In this document: positions 1 to 5,575 of the stretch, one piece after another
How positions within the stretch are numbered: position 1 is the stretch's first letter
Layout of the letters: each line of letters starts with the position of its first letter
Source: an uncultured Porphyromonadaceae bacterium
GTDB lineage: Bacteria > Bacteroidota > Bacteroidia > Bacteroidales > Muribaculaceae
DNA: 8,782 nucleotides
Assembly (NCBI GenBank): GCA_905193395.1
Contig: CAJJOO010000039.1
Coordinates: 1 to 8,782, forward strand
Reading direction: 5' to 3'
The notes under the pieces: generated by a model
The model's input: the letters and a program-made list of their open reading frames with translations, nothing else
The model's database searches: none
Told to the model about the DNA's origin: nothing
Position numbers and translations under genes: made by a program

Positions 1-291
1 CCCGCCGATATCTTCTTCGATCTTTCCGAAAAGAAACTTCACGGCAACACGGGCTGCAACTATTTCAACGGTACCATCTATATGGACCATCGCCGCAGCA
101 ACGCCATTGATTTCAGCAATATGGGTGTGACACGCATGGCATGCCCCTTCACCTCGCAGGAGACGTCGATGCTCGTGGCCCTTGAAAAGACTGCCTCCGT
201 GATCAGTGGTTCTCACGATGCCGTGATGCTGCTCGACGAGGACGGCAACGAACTGATGACTTTGCGTCGCGCCGCCGCCGAAAACGAATAA
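1..291 (+). CDS. META-domain (HslJ-like) protein, 3' part only
   Basis: This is the C-terminal 96 residues of a protein whose start lies before the window. The frame is open from base 1 and ends at TAA 289-291. Two hallmarks of the META domain are visible: a GNTGCNYFNG segment near residues 15-24 and an F-x-N-M-G-V-T-R-M-A-C-P segment near residues 39-50. These match the G-C-N-x-F/Y and T-R-M-A-C-P blocks of E. coli HslJ. After them comes the expected helix and a last strand pair, V-M-L-L-D-E-D-G-N-E-L. META proteins are usually small exported or envelope proteins linked to heat shock or novobiocin tolerance, and their biochemical role is poorly known. An Ala/Glu-rich tail closes the protein. 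Any signal peptide or second domain would be upstream and cannot be seen. It is the only plus-strand gene and converges on the lipoprotein gene at 390-1220. Confidence 0.85.
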   Translation, partial: PADIFFDLSEKKLHGNTGCNYFNGTIYMDHRRSNAIDFSNMGVTRMACPFTSQETSMLVALEKTASVISGSHDAVMLLDEDGNELMTLRRAAAENE

Positions 292-309
292 TCGGGCTAA
301 ACCATACAT

Positions 310-359
310 AAAAGGACCCGCGTCCGGGCCGTCAAGGCTTTCGGGACGCGGGTCCTTTT
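310..359. terminator. Strong intrinsic terminator between convergent genes
   Basis: A 16-bp perfect GC-rich stem (310-325 pairing with 344-359) with an 18-base loop lies between the stops of the two convergent genes at 291 and 390. On the plus strand the stem runs into a T tract (356-362), typical of a Rho-independent terminator for the META gene. On the minus strand it is followed by TTTTATG, a weaker T run, so it probably also ends transcription of the lipoprotein gene. Confidence 0.9.
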
Positions 360-389
360 TTTATGGTTTGGCGTTGGGCGGATACGGAA

Positions 390-1220
390 TCAGATGTTTG
401 AATCGGCTTTCGACAATCCGAATATTTTCAGTCCTTCGGGAGTCATAAGGTCGCTCAACTGGTAGGCATAGAATGGTACGGTAATTTCGCCCTGGGCGTA
501 ACTTGCCACTTCGTATGGCTGATATACGAATACCACCGATCCGTTGACGTCGATATAGAAATTGCCGGTCGAGGGTAGGGCCTTGATATCGGTCGGGCCA
601 AGTTGGGAGCGGAGTTTGGCGGCGCGTGCAGCAATCATCGCCGGCAGTTTTTCCAGACCTTCAGGAGTGAAGAGGTCGGAAAGCGAAAGGATGCGGGCGT
701 CGGAGATGTAGTATGTTATATAGCGTGTCTGTGTCATGCCGTGGGCCGCGCGGGGATAGTAGACATAGTTCGTAACGAGGTATGTGAGCATCGAGGGCGT
801 GAGCGAGAGCACATTGCCTGTGACGAGGCTGATACCGTCGGCATATTCAAATGTGAGGCCTGTGGCGTGGCGCCGTGTGGCGGAATAGCCGAAATCCTCA
901 AGGCTGTTTGAATAGAATCTGTCGATGGCGTCTGAGGTTTTCTCACAAACGGTGTCGAAAGCCGCCGACATGATGCTGTCTTTCAGCATGCCGGCGTCCT
1001 GGCCGAAAATTATTTCAGGCATTACCATCGAGACGGAATCGACGATTACAAGGTCGGAATCCATGCCGAAATCTTTCGCTGAATTCTCCAGTCGGAACGC
1101 TGCCGAGGCGTTGAGAATCTCAAAACTGATGGAATCGTTGTTTTCCCGGCGATTGCACGACATCACCGACGACACAATGGCCGCGGCTGCTACAACCGGG
1201 ACTATCCTGCGGAGTTTCAT
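390..1220 (-). CDS. Lipoprotein with RsiV-like DUF3298 domain
   Basis: The protein has 276 residues. A short basic N-terminus, an Ala/Val-rich hydrophobic core and a lipobox V-M-S-C with Cys22 mark it as a lipoprotein, probably facing the periplasm or outer membrane. Residues about 31-160 resemble the DUF4163/PdaC-like region and include YYPRAAHGM (155-162), close to the G-A-H-x block of this family. Residues about 178-258 match DUF3298: a 'L-S-L-S-D-L-F' segment, then FYIDVNGSVVFVYQPYEVA and A-Q-G-E-I-T-V-P. The family includes the extracytoplasmic part of the B. subtilis anti-sigma factor RsiV, which binds lysozyme, and domains attached to polysaccharide deacetylases. No anti-sigma domain or transmembrane helix is present here, so ligand binding at the envelope is only a guess. 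It lies 84 bases after the M48-like gene on the same strand. I find no TAnnTTTG promoter in that gap, so co-transcription is likely. The stop TGA (390-392) faces the shared hairpin. Confidence 0.8.
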   Translation of the reverse strand: MKLRRIVPVVAAAAIVSSVMSCNRRENNDSISFEILNASAAFRLENSAKDFGMDSDLVIVDSVSMVMPEIIFGQDAGMLKDSIMSAAFDTVCEKTSDAIDRFYSNSLEDFGYSATRRHATGLTFEYADGISLVTGNVLSLTPSMLTYLVTNYVYYPRAAHGMTQTRYITYYISDARILSLSDLFTPEGLEKLPAMIAARAAKLRSQLGPTDIKALPSTGNFYIDVNGSVVFVYQPYEVASYAQGEITVPFYAYQLSDLMTPEGLKIFGLSKADSNI

Positions 1221-1304
1221 TTTGACTGAGTGTTGTATGTTTCTTATAAATTGATTATAAGGGAAACAATTATTTGTACCTATTGTTTTATGTTATCGTT
1301 GTAA

Positions 1305-2273
1305 TTAATCACGCGGCTTTGCGCGTCGGTTTTTGACTTTCTGCCTCAGTTCGGGATGACTGTCGAGGTATTCCAGCAGCCCCAGGCGCTGGTCGACCGT
1401 CGGATAGTCGGCAGCCGAAGGCAGAGAGGCGTCTATATGATATCCGCAACGGCGCAGGGCGTTGATGTAGGTGCGTCCGCTGAAGCCTCGTACCTGCATT
1501 AGACGGTAGGCGATGATGTCGGCGGCATATATCTGTTGTGGCGTGTATTGCATCACATAGCGGTGGCGGGTGTCGCTCATAAGTATTATGCCAGAGAACA
1601 TGGTGCCGAATTCAAGCCCGGGAAAATACTGGTCGGTGACCTCCTCGAGTACGACACCGGCAGTGAAGACGCCGATGGCGGCAAGGATTTTACCCCACAG
1701 GCTACGCCGTGCGCGTTTTTTTTCGTAGAGCATATGCGCGTATGCGTGCTGCAAGGCATAGTGGGCGGCCTCGGCGGCGAATATCGCTTCGAGTGCCGTG
1801 GTGTCGTTGCCGGCCACGTCAAGGAGGCCGCCGGTAATGAACATATATCCGTTGGGATAGCCGAAGACGGCCGCATCATTGTCGGCGGTCACGGTGAGCA
1901 TCGTCAGGGGGCAGACACTGCGGATTCCGGACCGGTCCACAATTTCCTCGGCCAGGGAATAGTGCTGGGGCAGGGTTGGAACTTCGGCGAAATAGCCTGA
2001 ACTGGCTTCCATCAGTGCCGCTAGTTGTTTCTTGGGGTCGCGGTCGCCTTTCCCTGCCAGTGATTTGGCCGTGGAGCGGTAGTCGGGGTCGGTGGCTATG
2101 AGGAGTTGCCAGAATTCGGCGGCATCATCCGCGCGGAGTACCACGTCGGCCACGTCGTAACGCTCGATAATCTTCCGGTATTCCTTTTCGGGATTGCGGG
2201 CGCACAGCGTAGCCGGCAGCAGGACGACGAGGATGAGGATTGACGCGATTCTGGCAAAAGTAAGTCGTGGCAT
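1305..2273 (-). CDS. Exported M48-family peptidase homologue with degenerate zinc site
   Basis: The protein has 322 residues with a probable signal peptide at 1-25 (hydrophobic 9-22, cleavage after L-C-A). The M48 fold is recognisable. Residues 132-152 (N-D-A-A-V-F-G-Y-P-N-G-Y-M-F-I-T-G-G-L-L) correspond to the family's NAxAxPxGxIxVTxGLL block. Residues 159-180 correspond to the active-site helix. Residues 290-302 (Y-P-T-V-D-Q-R-L-G) correspond to the late HPxxxxRI block. Active M48 enzymes bind zinc with HExxH and a downstream Glu four residues before an Asp. Here the motif reads A-E-A-A-H (167-171), so the first His is Ala, and the Glu position before Asp252 is Ile248. At least two of three zinc ligands are therefore missing, while the frame is intact, which suggests a pseudoprotease kept for binding or scaffolding. 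A hydrophobic stretch at 195-210 could touch the membrane. The gene lies 143 bases after the M23 gene and 84 bases before the lipoprotein gene. Confidence 0.8.
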   Translation of the reverse strand: MPRLTFARIASILILVVLLPATLCARNPEKEYRKIIERYDVADVVLRADDAAEFWQLLIATDPDYRSTAKSLAGKGDRDPKKQLAALMEASSGYFAEVPTLPQHYSLAEEIVDRSGIRSVCPLTMLTVTADNDAAVFGYPNGYMFITGGLLDVAGNDTTALEAIFAAEAAHYALQHAYAHMLYEKKRARRSLWGKILAAIGVFTAGVVLEEVTDQYFPGLEFGTMFSGIILMSDTRHRYVMQYTPQQIYAADIIAYRLMQVRGFSGRTYINALRRCGYHIDASLPSAADYPTVDQRLGLLEYLDSHPELRQKVKNRRAKPRD

Positions 2274-2321
2274 GGCGTCCGTGTGATGAATGTGGAGATA
2301 AACTGCTTTTAAGATTTTCTG

Positions 2322-2372
2322 CTCCCGTGTCTTTTTACAAGTCCGGGAGTCCGTGCTGTCGCAGAACTCCCG
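2322..2372 (-). repeat. Three alternating 6-7 bp inverted repeats in the leader of the M48-like gene
   Basis: The gap between the M23 and M48-like genes holds CTCCCG (2322-2327), CGGGAG(T) (2344-2350) and (A)CTCCCG (2366-2372). The middle copy can pair with either outer copy. This gives two mutually exclusive hairpins in the minus-strand RNA: 7 bp with a 15-base loop, or 6 bp with a 16-base loop. Neither is followed by a U tract, so neither is a standard terminator. They may affect RNA processing or stability. No clear promoter is seen in 2274-2416. Confidence 0.4.
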
Positions 2373-2416
2373 TTATATCTTGTGAATGTTTTATCAGTGT
2401 GTGTGGCAGACAGTTG

Positions 2417-3412
2417 TCAGCGTATCCTGAGTTTCTGCCCGGGACGCAGTTTTGCCGACGATTTGATTCCGTTCAGACGGCAGAGGGCGCGGACGGTGGT
2501 GCCGTTGCGCGAGGCGATTCGGCTCAGGGAGTCGCCGCGGCGCACGGTGTATGTCTGTGAAGAGCGACGTGCCGAAGAACTGCTGCCGCGCGACGAGCCG
2601 TATTCCACGTGGTGCGTGGCACGGTATTCGCGGGCGTAGGCTTCGTTGGCCTCGGGCGAGAAGTTGCGTGCCTGCTGATAGGTGTTCTTGTCAAAAGTAT
2701 AAAAGTCGGTGTGTGTTGTCTGGTTGGGGAAATCGAAGATGGCCGCGGGGTTGATTGCATAGCCCATGTAGCGGGTCTCGAAGTGCAGGTGGGAGCCGAA
2801 AGAGCGGCCTGTGTTGCCGGCAAGGGCGATGGGGTCGCCGGCGCGAACGGTCTGGTCGGGCTTGACAAGGAATTTGCTCAGGTGACCGTAGACGGTTTCA
2901 AGGTCGTTGGTGTGGCGAACCACAACGTAGTATCCGTAGCCTCGGGCTTCGTATTTGGTGAGACGCACCTTGCCGTCGAAGGCGGCGCGGATGGTGTCGC
3001 CGGTGTTGGCCTTGATGTCTATTCCTTTGTGCATGCGGCGGAAACGGCGGCGATAGCCGTAGGGCGAGGTGATGTAGCCCGGATGGGGCATGTGGAAATT
3101 GCGTACGTCGATAACGGCGGTCTGGGGTACTTCGATTCCGGTGTAGCAGTTCACAAATCCGCTTTCCCAGCCTTCGGTATAGATATCGAATTCGGGTTCT
3201 TCCTCCTCGGCGAAGAGGGATTCGAGATAGCGGGTGGTATTGCCTACCTCGACGGAGCCTGTGCCCTGGCTGGCAATCAGGTCGCCGTGCTGCTGGGCGT
3301 GCTGGCCGGGCAGGCGGTAGTTCTGTGCGTTGGCCGTTCCCGTCCCGAGAATGGCTGCGGCGATTGTTGCAAGTATTGTGAATTTGGAGCGAAGTGTCAT
3401 TTTTTGAAGCAT
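2417..3412 (-). CDS. Exported M23 peptidoglycan endopeptidase with C-terminal LysM
   Basis: The protein has 331 residues with a signal peptide at about 1-29 (cleavage A-N-A before Gln30). The M23 (LytM/lysostaphin-like) domain covers about 105-225. The zinc ligands are His128 and Asp132 in M-H-K-G-I-D-I plus His210 in S-H-L-H-F-E, with catalytic His177 (V-Y-G-H-L) and His208. All are present, so the enzyme is probably active on peptidoglycan cross-bridges. A Ser/Arg-rich linker (272-285) joins it to a LysM domain at about 287-331 (Y-T-V-R-R-G-D-S-L-S-R-I-A through L-R-P-G-Q-K-L), which binds glycan strands. LysM usually precedes M23 in such proteins, but the reverse order also occurs. An acidic patch (E-E-E-E-P-E, 69-74) lies in the N-terminal region. 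The start is ambiguous: Met5 (base 3400) has an A-rich leader and leaves a neater signal peptide. The gene lies 34 bases after ndk, so the two are probably co-transcribed. Confidence 0.92.
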   Translation of the reverse strand: MLQKMTLRSKFTILATIAAAILGTGTANAQNYRLPGQHAQQHGDLIASQGTGSVEVGNTTRYLESLFAEEEEPEFDIYTEGWESGFVNCYTGIEVPQTAVIDVRNFHMPHPGYITSPYGYRRRFRRMHKGIDIKANTGDTIRAAFDGKVRLTKYEARGYGYYVVVRHTNDLETVYGHLSKFLVKPDQTVRAGDPIALAGNTGRSFGSHLHFETRYMGYAINPAAIFDFPNQTTHTDFYTFDKNTYQQARNFSPEANEAYAREYRATHHVEYGSSRGSSSSARRSSQTYTVRRGDSLSRIASRNGTTVRALCRLNGIKSSAKLRPGQKLRIR

Positions 3413-3446
3413 TGTTTTGGAGAGATTATAGCAAGAGAGAGGTTTG

Positions 3447-3911
3447 TCAGTTCATTTCGTCGGGAGCGTAGACGGAAGATGTTGTCGGCATCCCGTAGGA
3501 GAAAATCTCCGAGGGGCTGAAGAAACGGTTGATTTCAATCACGGCGTTCTCGGGGCTGTCACTGGCGTGGATAATGTTTTCCTGGCCCGACATGCCAAAG
3601 TCGCCGCGGATTGTGCCTGGAGCGGCGGCGCGGCAGTTGGTTGCGCCTACCATGGCGCGGACCACGTTCACAACGTCCTTGCCTTCGAGCACCATCACGA
3701 TGACGGGTGTGGAAGTCATTGATTTTACCAGCGACGGGAAAAACGGACGGTCCACCAGATGGGCGTAGTGTACACGGAGAATGGCTTCGTCAAGTTGCAT
3801 CATCTTGATGCCTGCAATCACCAGCCCTTTGCGCTGGAAACGGGTGAGGACATCGCCGACGAGGCTGCGTTTTATTGCCGAGGGTTTTAGGATTATGAAC
3901 GTTTGTTCCAT
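3447..3911 (-). CDS. ndk: Nucleoside diphosphate kinase
   Basis: The cytoplasmic enzyme moves the terminal phosphate of ATP to other (d)NDPs through a phosphohistidine, balancing NTP and dNTP pools. The 154 residues are the usual size for bacterial Ndk plus a short tail. Visible signatures are I-L-K-P (7-10) with Lys9, H-Y-A-H (48-51), F-F-P (57-59), the G-A-T-N block (89-92), A-P-G-T-I-R-G-D (97-104) and the active-site N-I-I-H-A-S-D-S with His115. The motif after Lys9-Pro10 reads S-A-I-K-R rather than the D-G-V-Q-R of E. coli. The C-terminal tail beyond E-I-F-S-Y (135-139) adds about 15 residues. It is the first gene after a Bacteroidota-type promoter at 3950-3981, so it probably leads the group that continues with the M23 gene. 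Confidence 0.97.
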   Translation of the reverse strand: MEQTFIILKPSAIKRSLVGDVLTRFQRKGLVIAGIKMMQLDEAILRVHYAHLVDRPFFPSLVKSMTSTPVIVMVLEGKDVVNVVRAMVGATNCRAAAPGTIRGDFGMSGQENIIHASDSPENAVIEINRFFSPSEIFSYGMPTTSSVYAPDEMN

Positions 3912-3949
3912 GGTTGTTAATAAATCTTAAGTCGTTCTTTCAGGCACTT

Positions 3950-3981
3950 CAAATTTACAAAATTGTCGTGGAACAATGAAA
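3950..3981 (-). promoter_or_regulatory. Bacteroidota-type promoter of ndk
   Basis: Read on the minus strand, TAAATTTG (3957-3950) matches the Bacteroidota -7 consensus TAnnTTTG exactly. A TTTC (3981-3978) sits 20 bases upstream, where the -33 TTTG box belongs, and matches three of four bases. Transcription would start near 3943-3945, giving a leader of about 32-34 bases before the ndk ATG at 3911. Confidence 0.65.
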
Positions 3982-4065
3982 TCGGTGTGTATTAAAAAAA
4001 TCTAAACCGCCGGAGTTGGACGTTGTTTATGTCAATAACCGATTGTTATACAGTATAGTATGTAA

Positions 4066-4085
4066 AATATGTTTTAAAACATATT
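4066..4085. repeat. 20-bp perfect palindrome in the ndk–tRNA intergenic region
   Basis: AATATGTTTT is followed directly by its reverse complement, giving a loopless perfect palindrome of 20 bp. It lies about 85 bases upstream of the ndk -33 box and downstream of the tRNA terminator. It is AT-rich and loopless, which fits an operator for a dimeric regulator better than a terminator. The rest of 3985-4214 is AT-rich, and I see no gene in it. Confidence 0.5.
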
Positions 4086-4214
4086 CTCAACTTTATGTCC
4101 CTTGGTCTTGTTTGCATGTGTTCAAAAAAAGTTCCTGAATGTTAATTTGCAAGCCCGGCCGCCCATTCCGTGCGGCTTGATAAATGGATAGGCAATAAAC
4201 AGGGTGCGGGGGCA

Positions 4215-4244
4215 TAAAATAAGGCGCGCGGGATGGCGTGCCTT
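4215..4244 (-). terminator. Terminator of the tRNA-Arg gene
   Basis: On the minus strand, just after the tRNA 3' end, AAGGCACGC pairs with GCGCGCCTT around a 6-base loop (4244-4221). This gives nine positions with a single A/C mismatch, followed by ATTTTA (4220-4215). The position 8 bases past the tRNA and the T-rich tail fit an intrinsic terminator, though the T run is short. Confidence 0.6.
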
Positions 4245-4251
4245 TTGCGAG

Positions 4252-4323
4252 TAGCCCCACGGGGAATCGAACCCCGATCTAAGGTTTAGGAAACCCTTGT
4301 TCTATCCGTTGAACTACAGAGCC
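4252..4323 (-). tRNA. tRNA-Arg, anticodon CCT
   Basis: The 72-base minus-strand gene folds as a full cloverleaf. The acceptor stem is GGCTCTG with TGGGGCT (several G-U pairs) and the discriminator base is A. The D arm is GTTC/GAAC with an 8-base loop containing GG. The anticodon stem is AGGGT/ACCTT with loop TTCCTAA, which puts CCT at 34-36. The variable loop has 4 bases, and the T arm is CGGGG/CCCCG with TTCGATT. CCT reads the arginine codon AGG. The 3' CCA is not encoded, so it must be added by the nucleotidyltransferase. It is a single tRNA with its own promoter and terminator, lying between the bamA operon and ndk. Confidence 0.96.
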
Positions 4324-4339
4324 GTTATGATTTTCAATG

Positions 4340-4371
4340 CAAAGTTACTAATTTCCAGCCTCACGAGCAAG
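4340..4371 (-). promoter_or_regulatory. Bacteroidota-type promoter of tRNA-Arg
   Basis: On the minus strand TAACTTTG (4347-4340) fits TAnnTTTG exactly. CTTG (4371-4368) lies 20 bases upstream at the -33 position and matches three of four bases of TTTG. The start site would fall near 4333-4335, about 10 bases before the mature tRNA 5' end. The architecture and the 20-base spacing equal those of the ndk promoter. Confidence 0.7.
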
Positions 4372-4380
4372 TGGCGGTGA

Positions 4381-4419
4381 AATAAATCAGCCGCAACACC
4401 CGTGACGGGCGCTGCGGCT
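4381..4419 (-). terminator. Terminator of the uppS–bamA–skp operon
   Basis: A hairpin lies 25 bases past the stop of the last Skp-like gene. The outer stem AGCCGCA/TGCGGCT (4389-4395 with 4413-4419) and inner stem CCCG/CGGG with a 3-base loop are separated by a 3x3 internal loop. On the minus strand it is followed by GATTTATT (4388-4381). This fits an intrinsic terminator with a slightly broken U tract. Confidence 0.7.
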
Positions 4420-4444
4420 ATGTGGATTCTGTATGGACGAATGT

Positions 4445-4951
4445 TTATTGCAGTCCGAGTTTCTGTTTCACCAACGGAGTGACATCGACAACGGCGCTGC
4501 CCTGGTAGAGAACCAGGTTGGGATCGAAGGGGAAGATGAAGGTGAAAGCGCCTTCGGTGCCTACAGCCTTGATGGCTTCGTTGATGCGGGCCTGGATGGG
4601 AGCAACGAGTTGTTCCTGCTGACGCTGGAGGTCCTGGGTTGCGGTCTGGCGGAACTGTTCAACGGTAGCCTGCTTGTCCTGGATTTCCTGCATGCGGCGT
4701 TCCTTGATGGTCTGAGGAGTGTTGGGGTCGTCGGCGATAGCCTGGTAGTCGGCGATGAGTTTGTTGATTTCCTCGACGAGTTTCTGGAACTCGGCCTCAT
4801 ATTTTTTCGAGGCTTCGGTTATCTGGGTCTGCATGGCCGTGAATTCGGGCATGGCAGTGAGTACCTGTTCGACGTTTACAGTGCCGAATTTCTGGGCGGC
4901 AGCCGTCAGAGGGAGCGCCATGAGGATGGCAAGAAGGATTTTTTTAATCAT
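4445..4951 (-). CDS. Skp/OmpH-family periplasmic chaperone (second copy)
   Basis: Skp holds unfolded outer-membrane proteins in the periplasm and delivers them to BamA as a trimer with coiled-coil arms. This 168-residue protein has a signal peptide at 1-19 (cleavage A-A-A before Gln20). A beta segment K-F-G-T-V-N-V-E-Q-V-L follows, then a long charged helical stretch at about 38-118 rich in Glu, Gln, Lys and Ala, without Pro except P76-N-T-P79 near the arm's middle. It ends with a return beta segment A-F-T-F-I-F (135-140) and a C-terminal helix. This is the normal Skp layout and size. It lies 39 bases after the first Skp-like gene and is the last gene of the operon, before the hairpin at 4389-4419. 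It is clearly divergent from its neighbour, so the two may form different homotrimers, mixed trimers or serve different clients. Confidence 0.88.
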   Translation of the reverse strand: MIKKILLAILMALPLTAAAQKFGTVNVEQVLTAMPEFTAMQTQITEASKKYEAEFQKLVEEINKLIADYQAIADDPNTPQTIKERRMQEIQDKQATVEQFRQTATQDLQRQQEQLVAPIQARINEAIKAVGTEGAFTFIFPFDPNLVLYQGSAVVDVTPLVKQKLGLQ

Positions 4952-4990
4952 GGTGGTATAATTAGTTTATTAATGATTGCTTGGTTATAG

Positions 4991-5506
4991 TTATTGTGCG
5001 TAGCCGAGGCGTGCCAGCACTTCGTTGGAAATGTCTATGGACGGCGAGGCGAAAATTATGTTGGCCGAGGATGCACGGTCGAAGATTGCCTGGTAGCCGC
5101 GTTGCTGTGCCACCTGCTTGATGGCTTCATAGACCTCGTCCTGGATGGGTTTGAGCAGCGAGAGGCGTTTTTTGTAGAGTTCGCCTTCGGGGCCGAAATA
5201 TTTGAAACGCAGGTCGGTGGCTTCCTTTTCCTTGGCCACGATTTCCTGCTCGCGTTCCTTTATCTGGTCGTCGGTCAGGAAAACCTTGTCGGCCAGGAAA
5301 TTCTGGTACATTGTTTCGGCTTCCTTACCCACGGCCTCCACTTCGCGCTGCCAGCGCTGGGAAAGTTGGTTGAGTTGCTCCGACGCCATTTCGTATGACG
5401 GAATGTTGCGGAGAATATATTCCATGTCGACTAGCGCGAATTTCTGGGCGTTGGCTGATGCTATACCTGCGATAATCAGCAGAAAGGCGATGACTAATTT
5501 TTTCAT
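4991..5506 (-). CDS. Skp/OmpH-family periplasmic chaperone (first copy)
   Basis: The protein has 171 residues with a signal peptide at 1-20 (cleavage A-N-A before Gln21). The pattern is the Skp one: first strand K-F-A-L-V-D-M-E-Y-I-L (22-32), then long amphipathic helices at about 38-135 rich in Glu, Gln and Lys that would form the coiled-coil arm. The central section F-K-Y-F-G-P-E-G-E-L (101-110) probably marks the turn. A return strand Y-Q-A-I-F-D-R (138-144) and a last segment N-I-I-F-A-S-P (149-155) precede the C-terminal helix. It sits 69 bases downstream of bamA, where skp is also found in many Gram-negative bacteria. No promoter of the TAnnTTTG type is visible in the gap, so transcription from bamA is likely. 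Its role is inferred to be chaperoning beta-barrel precursors to BamA. Confidence 0.9.
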   Translation of the reverse strand: MKKLVIAFLLIIAGIASANAQKFALVDMEYILRNIPSYEMASEQLNQLSQRWQREVEAVGKEAETMYQNFLADKVFLTDDQIKEREQEIVAKEKEATDLRFKYFGPEGELYKKRLSLLKPIQDEVYEAIKQVAQQRGYQAIFDRASSANIIFASPSIDISNEVLARLGYAQ

Positions 5507-5575
5507 TTTGCTGTCTTTGTTTTTCAGTTGATATATCTTTAAGACGTTTCAGCAGACAAAAGGTTTAGCAGCGGT

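Noticed and set aside
1221..1304. Separate promoter for the lipoprotein gene
   Set aside because: The 84-base gap is AT-rich, but no exact TAnnTTTG box is present on the minus strand.
2609..3520. Long plus-strand open frame of 303 codons opposite the M23 gene
   Set aside because: Its product is Gly/Val-rich with no recognisable domain, and it lies entirely opposite the clearly homologous M23 gene and the end of ndk. GC-rich codon bias in the true gene explains it.
4150..4179. Inverted repeat CAAGCC/GGCTTG as a second terminator after the tRNA
   Set aside because: The stem can be drawn in two competing ways, and no T tract follows on either strand, so I could not support a function.
4252..4323. 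tRNA-Arg as an integration site for a mobile element
   Set aside because: tRNA genes often serve this way, but I see no integrase, no direct repeat of the tRNA 3' end, and no foreign-looking genes on either side.
4433..4990. Plus-strand open frame of 185 codons opposite the second Skp gene
   Set aside because: It mirrors a gene with signal peptide and Skp layout. The Leu/Phe/Gly-rich translation is what reversing Glu/Gln/Lys-rich coiled-coil codons produces.
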